A stretch of DNA of 64,000 nucleotides from Paraprevotella xylaniphila YIT 11841 (GTDB taxonomy: Bacteria > Bacteroidota > Bacteroidia > Bacteroidales > Bacteroidaceae), in the NCBI RefSeq assembly GCF_000205165.1, contig NZ_GL883865.1, forward strand, positions 62,001 through 126,000, given 5' to 3'. Position 1 is the first letter of the stretch. Each line of letters starts with the position of its first letter. This document shows, in pieces, positions 36,734 through 45,645 of the stretch. The notes under the pieces were generated by a model. It worked only from the letters and a program-made list of their open reading frames with translations. It searched no databases and was not told where the DNA came from. The translations under genes were made by a program, and so were the position numbers.

Positions 36734-36847
36734 AATGTTAATTTCAGGAGATTCGTAAACTTCTGAACAACAAGGAAATAATAAGCCTCATTCCATTCGG
36801 GAAAAATAGTATCCCTGACAAATATTTTCTTACCCGAAAATGAAGCC

Positions 36848-37351
36848 TCACCGGTCTGCCAACGCAGCCAGAAGCTCCCGGAAAGTCCGTTTCAACACCG
36901 GATGAACAACTTTTGGTGCCACCTCGGCCAAAGGTTCCATGACGAAACTGCGTTCGTGCATCAACGGATGGGGCAAGGACAAGTGTACTTTCCTCCCCTC
37001 TTCCCCAGGCACATCGAAATCCGCCTCCATCACCACGTCGCCATAGAGCAACAAGTCGATGTCAATCGGACGGTCGGCATACACCCGGCCCGTACTCTTG
37101 CTGCATCGCCCCAGTTCCCGCTCCACAGCCTGCGTGATATGAAGAACCTCTTCCGGTGTTTTCCCCGTACGCAATACAGCCACGGCGTTCAGGAAAGGAT
37201 GTTCGGAGCAAAACCCCCAAGGCTCCGTTTCATAAAAAGCGGACAGGCTTTTCAATCCGCCTATCCGCTCCACCAATATCTCTACGGCCCGGTGCAACAA
37301 CCGTTCACGATCGCCCAAGTTGCTGCCCAGGCCCAAATACAAGTCCGTCAT
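36848..37351 (-). CDS. folK: 2-amino-4-hydroxy-6-hydroxymethyldihydropteridine diphosphokinase (HPPK)
   Basis: 167 residues. It transfers pyrophosphate from ATP to 6-hydroxymethyl-dihydropterin in folate synthesis. Motifs LGLGSNLGDRE at the N terminus, ETEPWGF and the signature RPIDIDLLLYGD are present, and PHPLMHERSFV near the C terminus. The ATG overlaps the queA stop (ATGA); an upstream TTG in frame lies inside queA. Last gene of the ftsX-to-folK operon. Confidence 0.95.
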   Translation of the reverse strand: MTDLYLGLGSNLGDRERLLHRAVEILVERIGGLKSLSAFYETEPWGFCSEHPFLNAVAVLRTGKTPEEVLHITQAVERELGRCSKSTGRVYADRPIDIDLLLYGDVVMEADFDVPGEEGRKVHLSLPHPLMHERSFVMEPLAEVAPKVVHPVLKRTFRELLAALADR

Positions 37352-38412
37352 CAATCGTTCAGTATAAGCATGGCATCACCGTATGTCCCGAAACGGTAAC
37401 CTTCCTTCAAGGCTTCCTTGTAGCCTTGCATCACCAAGTCGTAACCGCCATAAGCTGCCGTGAGCATGAGCATCGTGCTATAAGGCATATAGAAATTGGC
37501 CACCATACAGTCGGCTACGCCGAATTCATAAGGCGGGAAAATGAACTTGTTGGTCCATCCGGTGAACTCCTTCAGGTTGCAGTCCGTCCCCACGGCCGTT
37601 TCCAACACGCGCTGCACCGTAGTTCCGACGGCACACACGCGATGCCCGCCCTCTTTTGCCGTGTTGACGATGCGGCAGGCATCCGCGCCTACGAACATTT
37701 CTTCACTGTCCATCTTATGCTTGGTCAAGTCCTCCACGTCTATGTCACGAAAACAGCCCAAGCCGCAGTGCATCGTAACAAAGGCGAAATTAACGCCCTT
37801 GATTTCAAGACGTTTCATCAGTTCCCTTGAGAAATGGAGTCCTGCCGAGGGAGCCGTGACAGCCCCTTCGTTACGGGCAAAGATACATTGGAAACGCTCC
37901 ATGTCCTCTGGTTCGGCCGGACGCTTCACTATATGTTTGGGCAGCGGAGCCTCGCCAAGCGCATACAGGGCGGCCTTGAACTCGTCGTGCGGCCCGTCGT
38001 ACAAGAAACGGAGCGTACGCCCGCGCGACGTCGTATTGTCGATGACTTCTGCCACCATGGAATCATCTTCACCGAAGTACAACTTGTTACCTATACGGAT
38101 CTTACGGGCCGGGTCGACCAACACATCCCACAGGCGCAAGTCCTCATTCAGCTCCCTCAACAAGAACACTTCGATACGTGCACCCGTCTTTTCCTTGTTG
38201 CCATAAAGGCGGGCTGGGAACACCTTAGTATCATTGAAGATAAACACATCCTTGTCGTCGAAATAGTCAAGGATGTCTTTAAAGTACTCGCGATGCTCGA
38301 TATCCCCGCTTTTCTTGTGCAACACCATCAAACGGGATTCGTCACGATGGCGCGCAGGATATTGGGCAATCTGTTCTTCAGGCAATTTGAATTTGAATTG
38401 TGACAGCTTCAT
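37351..38412 (-). CDS. queA: S-adenosylmethionine:tRNA ribosyltransferase-isomerase
   Basis: 353 residues. It adds the ribosyl part of S-adenosylmethionine to preQ1 at tRNA position 34, giving epoxyqueuosine, the substrate of QueG encoded at 11.1 kb. Recognised by [40 protein letters not shown] and the C-terminal [28 protein letters not shown]. Overlaps folK by 1 codon and follows truB by 24 nt. Confidence 0.96.
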   Translation of the reverse strand: MKLSQFKFKLPEEQIAQYPARHRDESRLMVLHKKSGDIEHREYFKDILDYFDDKDVFIFNDTKVFPARLYGNKEKTGARIEVFLLRELNEDLRLWDVLVDPARKIRIGNKLYFGEDDSMVAEVIDNTTSRGRTLRFLYDGPHDEFKAALYALGEAPLPKHIVKRPAEPEDMERFQCIFARNEGAVTAPSAGLHFSRELMKRLEIKGVNFAFVTMHCGLGCFRDIDVEDLTKHKMDSEEMFVGADACRIVNTAKEGGHRVCAVGTTVQRVLETAVGTDCNLKEFTGWTNKFIFPPYEFGVADCMVANFYMPYSTMLMLTAAYGGYDLVMQGYKEALKEGYRFGTYGDAMLILND

Positions 38413-38436
38413 ATAGAATAGTTCTTCTTATATTGA

Positions 38437-39144
38437 TTAATTATCTTCTGTTATCTCTATCGTCTGGCGATCCAACCACTCGGCAAAACCGTCCAGTTTC
38501 AGGCAGTCTTCCACTTTGACATCCCCGATTCGCGTACGGCGCAAGGCCGTCAGGTGGGCACCGCTGTGCAGGGCCTCGCCGATGTCACGGGCCAACGCCC
38601 GGATGTAAGTACCTTTGCTGCATACCACCCGGATGACGATTTCCGGCAGTTCGCAACGCAACAGTTCCAGTTCATCGATGACCAGGGTCTTGGCTTTCAG
38701 TTCCACCTCTTCCCCTTTGCGGGCCAAATCGTACGCACGGCTCCCGTTCACCTTGCAAGCCGAGAAGACAGGCGGCACCTGTTCTATCGTGCCTACGAAA
38801 CGAACCAGCGTTTCCTCCACCATCTCACGCGTGATATGTTCCGTGGGATACTCCGCATCCACGGGCTTCTCCAGGTCGAACGAAGGCGTGGTAGCCCCCA
38901 GACGGAGCGTGGCCACATACTCTTTCGTATGGGCCTGAAGTTCCTCTATCCGCTTCGTCGCCTTACCGGTGCAGACGAGCAGTACACCGGTGGCCAAAGG
39001 ATCGAGCGTACCGGCATGTCCCACTTTCAGTTTCTTCACTCCCAATCTCTTGCACAACAGGTAACGTACCTTGGCCACCAACCCGAACGACGTCCACTCG
39101 TATGGCTTGTCAAAAGCCAATATTTCTCCTTTCTTGAAATCCAC
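38437..39144 (-). CDS. truB: tRNA pseudouridine-55 synthase
   Basis: 235 residues. It makes the pseudouridine of the T-loop in most tRNAs. The catalytic Asp is in GHAGTLDPLATGVLL (~residues 42-56); YDLARKGEEVE, RVVCSKGTYIRALARDIG and GAHLTALRRTRIG also fit. The start is GTG at 39144: an in-frame TAA lies immediately upstream, and MDFKKGEILAFDKP is the usual N terminus in relatives. Shorter than E. coli TruB because it lacks much of the C-terminal extension. Confidence 0.95.
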   Translation of the reverse strand: MDFKKGEILAFDKPYEWTSFGLVAKVRYLLCKRLGVKKLKVGHAGTLDPLATGVLLVCTGKATKRIEELQAHTKEYVATLRLGATTPSFDLEKPVDAEYPTEHITREMVEETLVRFVGTIEQVPPVFSACKVNGSRAYDLARKGEEVELKAKTLVIDELELLRCELPEIVIRVVCSKGTYIRALARDIGEALHSGAHLTALRRTRIGDVKVEDCLKLDGFAEWLDRQTIEITEDN

Positions 39145-39162
39145 TTAAGCGAATTTTAACGG

Positions 39163-39975
39163 TTAGAGGCAATGATGCACGATGAGCGCGACACCCACCA
39201 CGGCACAATAAACGGCAAAATATACCAACTTGCCTTTCTTGACAATATTGATCATCCACTTGCAAGCCAGGCATCCCGACACGAAAGCCGCCACGAATCC
39301 CACGGCAAGCGGCCACATCCCGATACCCGCAGAAGCAGCTTCTACCCCGTGGGTCACTCCCTTTGCAATATCGAGTATGGCTTCTCCCAAAATGGGAGGC
39401 ATCACCATCAGGAAGGAGAACTGGGCCAACTTGGCCTTGTTGTTACCCAACAGCAAGCCCGTGGCGATGGTCGTACCGGAACGGGACAAGCCGGGCAACA
39501 CGGCGCAAGCCTGGGAAAGCCCGATGACAAAGGCGTCACGAAGGGATATGTTCTCTTTCTGGCGGGGGCGGGCATAGTATGAAAACGTCAGCAGCAAAGC
39601 TGTCAGCAACAGACAAATGCCCACAACCAACAGGCCGCTGCCGAATATCATCTCCACATAGTCCTTAAAGAAAACCCCCACAATGCCCACAGGTATCATG
39701 GAAACCAAAATATTCAGGGCATAACGTTGGGATTCGTTCATCCCCGGCCCTTTGAAGTCAAACAACCCCTTGAATATCCACACGATATCTTTCCAAAGAA
39801 TCACCAAGGTGCTGAACACCGTAGCCACATGGACTGCCACCGTAAATGTCAGATTGGCTTCTCCTTCTATCCCGAAGAAATGGGAAGCGATGGCCAGATG
39901 CCCGCTACTGCTCACCGGCAAATATTCCGTCAGGCCCTGCAAAAGGCCCATCAACAACGCATCTATTACATCCAT
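39163..39975 (-). CDS. uppP: Undecaprenyl-diphosphate phosphatase (BacA)
   Basis: 270 residues, about eight membrane spans. It recycles undecaprenyl pyrophosphate to the monophosphate lipid carrier for cell-wall and glycan export. Motif 1 [17 protein letters not shown] (residues ~12-28) holds the catalytic Glu and Ser residues; motif 2 is [17 protein letters not shown] (~157-173). Two nucleotides separate it from the DUF3098 gene, and truB follows after 18 nt. Confidence 0.96.
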   Translation of the reverse strand: MDVIDALLMGLLQGLTEYLPVSSSGHLAIASHFFGIEGEANLTFTVAVHVATVFSTLVILWKDIVWIFKGLFDFKGPGMNESQRYALNILVSMIPVGIVGVFFKDYVEMIFGSGLLVVGICLLLTALLLTFSYYARPRQKENISLRDAFVIGLSQACAVLPGLSRSGTTIATGLLLGNNKAKLAQFSFLMVMPPILGEAILDIAKGVTHGVEAASAGIGMWPLAVGFVAAFVSGCLACKWMINIVKKGKLVYFAVYCAVVGVALIVHHCL

Positions 39976-39977
39976 GC

Positions 39978-40283
39978 TTAATCCTTATTGATTGTGGCGT
40001 CCGTACCGGACATTTCGTCTTTCTTTTCCCCGGCACCCTCATTCTCTTCTTCCAACGGCGTATATGCAGGCTTCCGCAAAATGGCATAAATGATGAACAA
40101 AAAGCCAAACAGGCAAACCATTGGAGCCACTTTGATGCGGCGCACACTGAATATGTCCGGATTGAATACCGTCTCCGAACTCCCGGAACCGGACATAAGG
40201 ATGAACCCGATGATTACAATCGCCATCCCGACGGCCAACAACATAAAATTCACCTTGTCGAAAGCAAAATTTCTTTTATCCAT
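39978..40283 (-). CDS. DUF3098 small membrane protein
   Basis: 101 residues with two membrane spans ([20 protein letters not shown] and [17 protein letters not shown]) and an acidic C-terminal tail. The pattern [18 protein letters not shown] and [17 protein letters not shown] is diagnostic for DUF3098, almost always encoded between ftsX and uppP in Bacteroidetes. Function unknown; linkage suggests an envelope or division role. Confidence 0.92.
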   Translation of the reverse strand: MDKRNFAFDKVNFMLLAVGMAIVIIGFILMSGSGSSETVFNPDIFSVRRIKVAPMVCLFGFLFIIYAILRKPAYTPLEEENEGAGEKKDEMSGTDATINKD

Positions 40284-40311
40284 AAACCTCTATTTATTAT
40301 ATGTTTCCTAT

Positions 40312-41178
40312 TTAATACAAATCACCGGCTTTCATCCGCAGAAACTTGTTGACGGAGAGGTACGTACAGCCCAACGTAAGCAAAAGGCCGAACAACAGCA
40401 CCGCCGCCCCTACGGCGAGCAACATATCGACATGGATATATTGGGAAAGCGAAGGGTCGTATCGCAAAAGGGTATGTACGCCTCCCAACAGCACAGCATC
40501 GGCCAACAAACCGGACAAGAACCCGAGGTTGAAACTCCGTGCCATAAATGGCCGACGGATAAATCCCCAACTCGCTCCTACCAATTTCATCGTACGGATA
40601 ACGAAACGGCCGGAATAAATGCTCAACCGGACCGTATTGTTGATAAGCGCAAAAGAGACCAAGGCCAAAAGCACGGCCAAGCCCAAAAGCACGTAACTTA
40701 TACGCCGCAAATTGTCATTCACCGTGTCGACCAACTCTTTTTGGTACATCACATCCTCCACCAAAGGGTTCTTTTTCAACTTCGCAGTAATCCATGCCAA
40801 ACTGTCGGAGTTGGCATAAAGGGCATTCATACGTAATTCAAACGAGGCCGTGAAGGGATTGGCCCCGAGAAACTCGGACGGATCGCTGCCCATGGCCTTG
40901 ACTTGCTCTTTCAACGCCTGCTCTTTGGACACGTAATCCAAAGCATACACATAACGTTCGTCCGTCAATGCCCTCCGGAATTCATGGATGTCCGAACGGC
41001 TTGCTTCACCGTCAAGCAAGACCGTTACCGTCAGGTTTTCCTTCACGGAATCAGACAAACGTTGGGCAAACAATATAAAAAAGGAGACGATTCCCAACAG
41101 TATCAACACCAACGTGGTACTGACACCGGTCGTGAACCACTGCATCCCCAAAGAACCTTTTGCTTTTTTCTTTCCCAT
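40312..41178 (-). CDS. ftsX: Cell division protein FtsX
   Basis: 288 residues with four membrane spans, one at ~30-52 and three in the C-terminal 120, and an extracytoplasmic loop (~55-170) between the first and second. FtsEX couples division to peptidoglycan hydrolase activation. Matching features are VLLDGEASRSDIHEFRRAL, YVSKEQALKEQ and TVRLSIYSGRFVIRTMKLVGAS. ftsE is not adjacent. I use ATG 41178 (MGKKKAKG); an in-frame ATG at 41220 would add 14 residues that look like leader sequence. First gene of the operon running to folK. Confidence 0.93.
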   Translation of the reverse strand: MGKKKAKGSLGMQWFTTGVSTTLVLILLGIVSFFILFAQRLSDSVKENLTVTVLLDGEASRSDIHEFRRALTDERYVYALDYVSKEQALKEQVKAMGSDPSEFLGANPFTASFELRMNALYANSDSLAWITAKLKKNPLVEDVMYQKELVDTVNDNLRRISYVLLGLAVLLALVSFALINNTVRLSIYSGRFVIRTMKLVGASWGFIRRPFMARSFNLGFLSGLLADAVLLGGVHTLLRYDPSLSQYIHVDMLLAVGAAVLLFGLLLTLGCTYLSVNKFLRMKAGDLY

Positions 41179-41209
41179 GACTTCTATCCGGCCGTATTTA
41201 CGTATTTTA

Positions 41210-41217
41210 CAAAAATA
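41210..41217 (-). promoter_or_regulatory. Putative -7 element of the ftsX operon (TATTTTTG)
   Basis: CAAAAATA on the + strand reads TATTTTTG on the - strand, fitting TAnnTTTG, ~32 nt before the chosen ftsX start. No clear -33 element. If used, it favours the shorter FtsX start. Confidence 0.4.
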
Positions 41218-41267
41218 CAACGAAACACGGGGATTGGTTCTCTCTTTAACAGCATTTAACTTGATTG

Positions 41268-42593
41268 TCAGTCTTCTACCACCTCTCCTTTCAGCGTAGC
41301 CGAAGAACTTCCGCTAATTCTCACCTTTACAAAATCACCGACATGATGCTTTCCCCTGTCGAACACGACCACCTTATTCTGCTCCGTACGTCCGAACAAC
41401 TGCTCTTTGGAACGTTTGCTCACACCCTCTACCAACACTTCATAAACCCGGCCTTCGCAATGGCGGTTGCTCTCTGCCGAGAGTTCATTCTGCAAAGCGA
41501 TCAATTCGTTCAAACGCCGCACCTTCACGTCCTCCGGCACGTCGTCGGGCAAATGCTTGGAGGCATACGTCCCCGGCCGCTCCGAATACTTGAACATAAA
41601 AGCACTGTCGTAGGCGCATTCACGCATCAACGACAAAGACATTTGATGGTCTTCTTCGGTCTCGGAACAGTAACCCGAAAAAATATCTGTGGACAAACCG
41701 CAATCCGGCACAATCCGACGAATGGCCGCCACACGGTCAAGGTACCATTCACGGGTGTACTTGCGGTTCATCAATTTCAGGATACGGTCGCTCCCGCTCT
41801 GCACCGGCAAATGGATATGCCGGCACACATTGGGTTCTTCCGCAATGACACGCAACGTGTCATCGCTCATATCCTTCGGATGGGAAGTGGTGAAACGCAC
41901 GCGCATCCCGTCGGCCTCGTGTGCCACCAACCGCAAAAGTTGCGGAAAAGAAACTGTCTTTCCGTCGCCCCCCACATGGAGGTAAGAATTCACATTCTGC
42001 CCTAAAAGCGTGACTTCCTTATACCCGCGCTTTTTCAAATCCCTCACCTCATTCAGGATGCTTTCCACATCCCGGCTGCGTTCCCGTCCACGCGTGTAAG
42101 GCACAATGCAGTAATGGCAAAAATTGTTGCAGCCACGCATGATACTGACAAAACCGGAAATATGCGAGCCGCACACACGTTGCGGAATCACGTCCCTGTA
42201 AGTTTCCGTCACGGACAGTTCCACGTTGATGGCCTTATGCCCCAGCTCCACTTGGGCTATCAGGTCGGGCAGGGACAAATAAGCGTCGGGGCCTGCCACC
42301 AAATCCACATGGTGGTTCTCTATCAATTCTTCCTTCACCCGTTCGGCCATACAGCCCAACACGCCGATAACCAAATGCCGGCCCTTCCGTCTCAAAGCAT
42401 GCAAAGCCTCCAGACGGTTGATGATTTTCTGTTCGGCATTATCCCGTACGGAACAAGTATTCAGGAAAACGGCATCCGCCTCATCCAGGGTTTCGCACGT
42501 CTCGTATCCTGCCATACGCATCACCGAAGCCACCACTTCACTGTCGGCCACATTCATCTGGCAACCATAAGTTTCTATAAAAAGCTTTTTCAT
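41268..42593 (-). CDS. miaB: tRNA-i6A37 methylthiotransferase MiaB
   Basis: 441 residues. A radical-SAM enzyme that adds the 2-methylthio group to i6A37 in tRNAs reading U-starting codons. The N-terminal UPF0004 domain has the three cluster ligands (YGCQMN, NTCSV, GCMAER). The radical-SAM motif is RGCNNFCHYCIVPYTRG (~residues 153-169, CxxxCxxC), and a TRAM domain ends the protein (RVYEVLVEGVSKRS). Single gene with its own promoter-like element. Confidence 0.97.
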   Translation of the reverse strand: MKKLFIETYGCQMNVADSEVVASVMRMAGYETCETLDEADAVFLNTCSVRDNAEQKIINRLEALHALRRKGRHLVIGVLGCMAERVKEELIENHHVDLVAGPDAYLSLPDLIAQVELGHKAINVELSVTETYRDVIPQRVCGSHISGFVSIMRGCNNFCHYCIVPYTRGRERSRDVESILNEVRDLKKRGYKEVTLLGQNVNSYLHVGGDGKTVSFPQLLRLVAHEADGMRVRFTTSHPKDMSDDTLRVIAEEPNVCRHIHLPVQSGSDRILKLMNRKYTREWYLDRVAAIRRIVPDCGLSTDIFSGYCSETEEDHQMSLSLMRECAYDSAFMFKYSERPGTYASKHLPDDVPEDVKVRRLNELIALQNELSAESNRHCEGRVYEVLVEGVSKRSKEQLFGRTEQNKVVVFDRGKHHVGDFVKVRISGSSSATLKGEVVED

Positions 42594-42616
42594 GCTGTTC
42601 TTTCAAGTTCAGGCTG

Positions 42617-42624
42617 CAAAGATA
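42617..42624 (-). promoter_or_regulatory. Putative -7 element of miaB (TATCTTTG)
   Basis: CAAAGATA on the + strand is TATCTTTG on the - strand, 24 nt upstream of the miaB start. CAAG at 42645-42648, 20 nt further, reads CTTG and could be the -33 element. Confidence 0.65.
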
Positions 42625-42895
42625 GTGAAAGGCGAGCGCAGAGACAAGCGAAAACGTAGTTTTCTGGCTTGGCTATGCTGAGCCGCATCTTATCCTCGTG
42701 AAACAAAGACAGTCAAAATCATACATATAAGTACCATTTACTTCTGCAAAGAATTTGAAGAAGAAACACATCTTCTTAAAAAAGACTAAAAACGAAGTTA
42801 AAATAGAGTACAAATTATTATTATCAAAGAGATAATTGCGATATTTGCTCCCGAATGAAAACATTAGATTTTTTCATAGTTAAGGTTTAGTTGAG

Positions 42896-42931
42896 TAAGC
42901 GGGATTTGTGAAAACCCCGCTTATTTTTTTT
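42896..42931 (+). terminator. Terminator-like hairpin directly before the AraC-type gene
   Basis: TAAGCGGG (42896-42903) and CCCGCTTA (42916-42923) form an 8-bp stem followed by eight T residues, a classical rho-independent form on the + strand. The U-tract ends 5 nt before ATG 42937. No + strand gene lies upstream (miaB is divergent), so it would end only a leader or small RNA. The rest of the 343-nt gap (42594-42936) shows only the miaB promoter and A/T-rich sequence. Confidence 0.8.
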
Positions 42932-42936
42932 AAGTA

Positions 42937-44052
42937 ATGCAGATTGGTCTATACGGCAATAAAATGAGCGATGATACCACTTACATACAACTCATGCAGT
43001 ACACGGCGGGGACAAGTTTCATGTTCCTGCTATGGCTGTGTGCATACTTTTTCCGGAACGGAAGCGGTAACCGACTCCGCCAAATCACAGGTTGGGTCCT
43101 GCTCGTATGGGTCATACAGTCGGTCAAGGATATTGCATTGATATGGTATCCTACCGTCCGGTTCGAGTTCCTTCACCATGTTTTCGTACTCATCGACATG
43201 ACAGCCGTCCCCACCTGCGCCTTCCTGCTGTTCGAACTCACACGCCCCGGTTCCATGACACTCCTGCGGGCTGCACTGCATGAAATACCGTTCATCCTCT
43301 TCATACTCATCTACGCGTTCCATCCCATGGAGATGCTATACGAAAGCGCCATCGCTTGCGCCGTGGCATACGGTACGGCCGTGATGCTTTATGTCTTGTT
43401 CGAAATACCGGCTTATCACAAGCGGCTGAAGCAAAGTTATTCTTACCACGAACGCATCGACCTGCGGTGGCTGTACATCATCCTTCTCTCTTTCGTGGTG
43501 TTCCTTGCGGTATGGAGCCTGACTTCCACCTACTACTCCGAGTTCAACGACACGCTGTACTACCTGCTCACATGTATCATCTGGTCGCTCATCAGCTACT
43601 TCATCAACCGGCAGGAGCAAGTGCTCGGCTCATTGACGACCCGTTCGCACCAGGACGTTGAGATGCCCCAAGAAAACGGAGAGGAGCCACATCAATTCAC
43701 CATCCACTTGCATCGGATTTTCGAGGAAGAGCATCTCTACCTCAACCCCAAGCTGACTATCATGGACTTGGCCCAAGCCATCGGCACAAACCGCACCTAT
43801 ATTTCTAATTACCTGAACAATGTGTTGGGCACAACATTCTTCGATTATGTCAACCAATACCGCCTGTCCCATGCAGAACGACTTCTTCGGCAAACCAAAA
43901 TGCCTATCGAAGAAATAGCAGACCGTTCCGGCTTTAATTCACGGAGTACCTTCCGGCGCGCCTTCCTCAAAAGGTTTGGTTGCGCCCCGAGCCAGTACCG
44001 CCTTCATCACTTACCAAAAGAAATAGAAAAGGAAATAAGCCTGACACGATAA
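42937..44052 (+). CDS. AraC-family regulator with N-terminal membrane domain
   Basis: 371 residues. About six to seven membrane spans fill residues ~20-225, a cytoplasmic linker follows (NRQEQVLGSLTTRSHQDVEM), and an AraC/XylS helix-turn-helix domain ends the protein (~270-360: LTIMDLAQAIGTNRTYISNYLNN, then IEEIADRSGFNSRSTFRRAFLKRFGCAPSQYR). It probably senses a signal in or across the inner membrane and binds DNA directly, a design common in Bacteroidetes. The target is unknown; the CoA-transferase gene follows. ATG 42964 (MSDDTTYIQL) is an alternative start that would leave more room after the terminator. Confidence 0.88.
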   Translation: MQIGLYGNKMSDDTTYIQLMQYTAGTSFMFLLWLCAYFFRNGSGNRLRQITGWVLLVWVIQSVKDIALIWYPTVRFEFLHHVFVLIDMTAVPTCAFLLFELTRPGSMTLLRAALHEIPFILFILIYAFHPMEMLYESAIACAVAYGTAVMLYVLFEIPAYHKRLKQSYSYHERIDLRWLYIILLSFVVFLAVWSLTSTYYSEFNDTLYYLLTCIIWSLISYFINRQEQVLGSLTTRSHQDVEMPQENGEEPHQFTIHLHRIFEEEHLYLNPKLTIMDLAQAIGTNRTYISNYLNNVLGTTFFDYVNQYRLSHAERLLRQTKMPIEEIADRSGFNSRSTFRRAFLKRFGCAPSQYRLHHLPKEIEKEISLTR

Positions 44053-44072
44053 CACCTTTCAAAAAAAATAGC

Positions 44073-44080
44073 TAACTTTG
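44073..44080 (+). promoter_or_regulatory. Putative -7 element of the CoA-transferase gene (TAACTTTG)
   Basis: TAACTTTG fits the -7 consensus, 41 nt before the start codon. No exact -33 TTTG. Confidence 0.55.
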
Positions 44081-44121
44081 CGCCATATTAAATAAGGTAT
44101 AACTATTAAGCAATCAACTCT

Positions 44122-45633
44122 ATGGGATTCAACAAAATCACAGCAGCCGAAGCTGCTGCCCTCATCCAAAACGGAGATACCATCGGACTGAGCGGCTTCA
44201 CACCCGCCGGTGTGCCTAAAAGCGTACCGGCAGAGATAGCCCGAAAAGCAGAGAAAGAACATGCTGAAGGCAAAGAGTTTAAAATCAACATCCTTACCGG
44301 AGCATCTACTGGACAAAGTTGCGACGGCATGTTGGCCAATGCCCAGGCCATCAAATTCCGTGCCCCTTACACCACGAACAAAGACTTCCGCACGCATGTC
44401 AACAATAATGAGATTTCGTATTCCGACCTCAACCTTTCCAACATGGCCACTCAAATCCGCCAAGGTTATCTCGGACAAGTAGACTGGGCCATCATCGAAG
44501 CTTGCGAAATCGAACAAACAGGCAGTAAGGCTCGTATTTACCTGACGGCCGCAGGAGGCATCAGTCCCACCGTCTGCCGTCTGGCACGCAAAGGCATCAT
44601 CATCGAAGTCAATGCCTTCCACAGCAAAAAGTGCATGGGTATCCACGATGTGTACGAGATAGAAGACCATCCCTACCGCACGCCCATCATGATCATGAAG
44701 GCGAGCGACCGCATCGGCAAACCCTACGTGGAAGTGGATGCTGACCGCATCAAAGGCATCATTGAATGCAACATCCCCGACGAAGCTCGCTCTTTCAAGG
44801 CCCCCGACCCCATCACGACACAAATCGGAAACAATGTGGCCGACTTCCTGTTAGCCAACCTGAAAAGCGGGAAAATACCACCTACTTTCCTTAATTTGCA
44901 AAGTGGGGTAGGCAGCGGGGCCAACGCCGTTTTGGGCGCATTAGGCCAATGCCCGGACGTCCCGAATTTCAGCATTTACACCGAAGTGCTTCAGGATGCC
45001 CCCGTACAACTGATGCGCGAAGGCCGCGTACTCTCGGCATCAGCCTGTTCGCTCACCGTGACGAACGAATGCCTGCAAGGCATTTACAACGACATGGACT
45101 TCTTCAAAGACAAGCTCGTGCTCCGTCCTTCCGAAATTTCAAACAGCCCCGAAGTCATCGCCCGCATCGGCGTATGCTCTCTGAATACGGCCATCGAGGT
45201 GGACATCTACGGACATGTAAACTCTACCAAAATCTGCGGCACGAAGATGATGAACGGTATCGGCGGTTCGGCAGACTTCACCAACAATGCTTATTTGAGT
45301 ATTTTCACTTGCGGTTCCACCACCAAAGGCGGAGCCATCAGCAGCATCGTGCCTTTCTGTTCCCACATCGACCATACGAGCCATTTCGTAGATGCCGTCA
45401 TCACGGAATACGGCGTGGCCGACCTGCGTGGAAAATGCGCCATGGAGAAAGCAGCAGAACTTGTCAAGGTAGCCCATCCCGACTATCGTCCGCTTTTGCT
45501 CGACTACATGAAGTACGCAGCCCAAAACGGAGGACACACCCACCACTGCCTGTCGGCAGCATTCGCCATGCACGACACTTACCTGCGCAAGGGAGACATG
45601 CGACTGACCGACTGGGCCGAATACGTAAAATAA
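44122..45633 (+). CDS. Acetyl-CoA hydrolase/transferase family CoA-transferase (succinyl-CoA:acetate/propionate type)
   Basis: 503 residues, family I (Cat1/Ach1/ScpC-like) enzyme. It moves CoA between carboxylic acids, for example succinyl-CoA with acetate or propionate, in the succinate/propionate fermentation of Bacteroides. Features: GDTIGLSGFTPAGVPKSVP at the N terminus, LQSGVGSGANAVLGAL, SIYTEVLQD with the likely catalytic Glu, and VDAVITEYGVADLRGK near the C terminus. The exact acyl pair is inferred. The peptidase gene follows after 12 nt. Confidence 0.9.
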   Translation: MGFNKITAAEAAALIQNGDTIGLSGFTPAGVPKSVPAEIARKAEKEHAEGKEFKINILTGASTGQSCDGMLANAQAIKFRAPYTTNKDFRTHVNNNEISYSDLNLSNMATQIRQGYLGQVDWAIIEACEIEQTGSKARIYLTAAGGISPTVCRLARKGIIIEVNAFHSKKCMGIHDVYEIEDHPYRTPIMIMKASDRIGKPYVEVDADRIKGIIECNIPDEARSFKAPDPITTQIGNNVADFLLANLKSGKIPPTFLNLQSGVGSGANAVLGALGQCPDVPNFSIYTEVLQDAPVQLMREGRVLSASACSLTVTNECLQGIYNDMDFFKDKLVLRPSEISNSPEVIARIGVCSLNTAIEVDIYGHVNSTKICGTKMMNGIGGSADFTNNAYLSIFTCGSTTKGGAISSIVPFCSHIDHTSHFVDAVITEYGVADLRGKCAMEKAAELVKVAHPDYRPLLLDYMKYAAQNGGHTHHCLSAAFAMHDTYLRKGDMRLTDWAEYVK

Positions 45634-45645
45634 CACCAGGACTTT

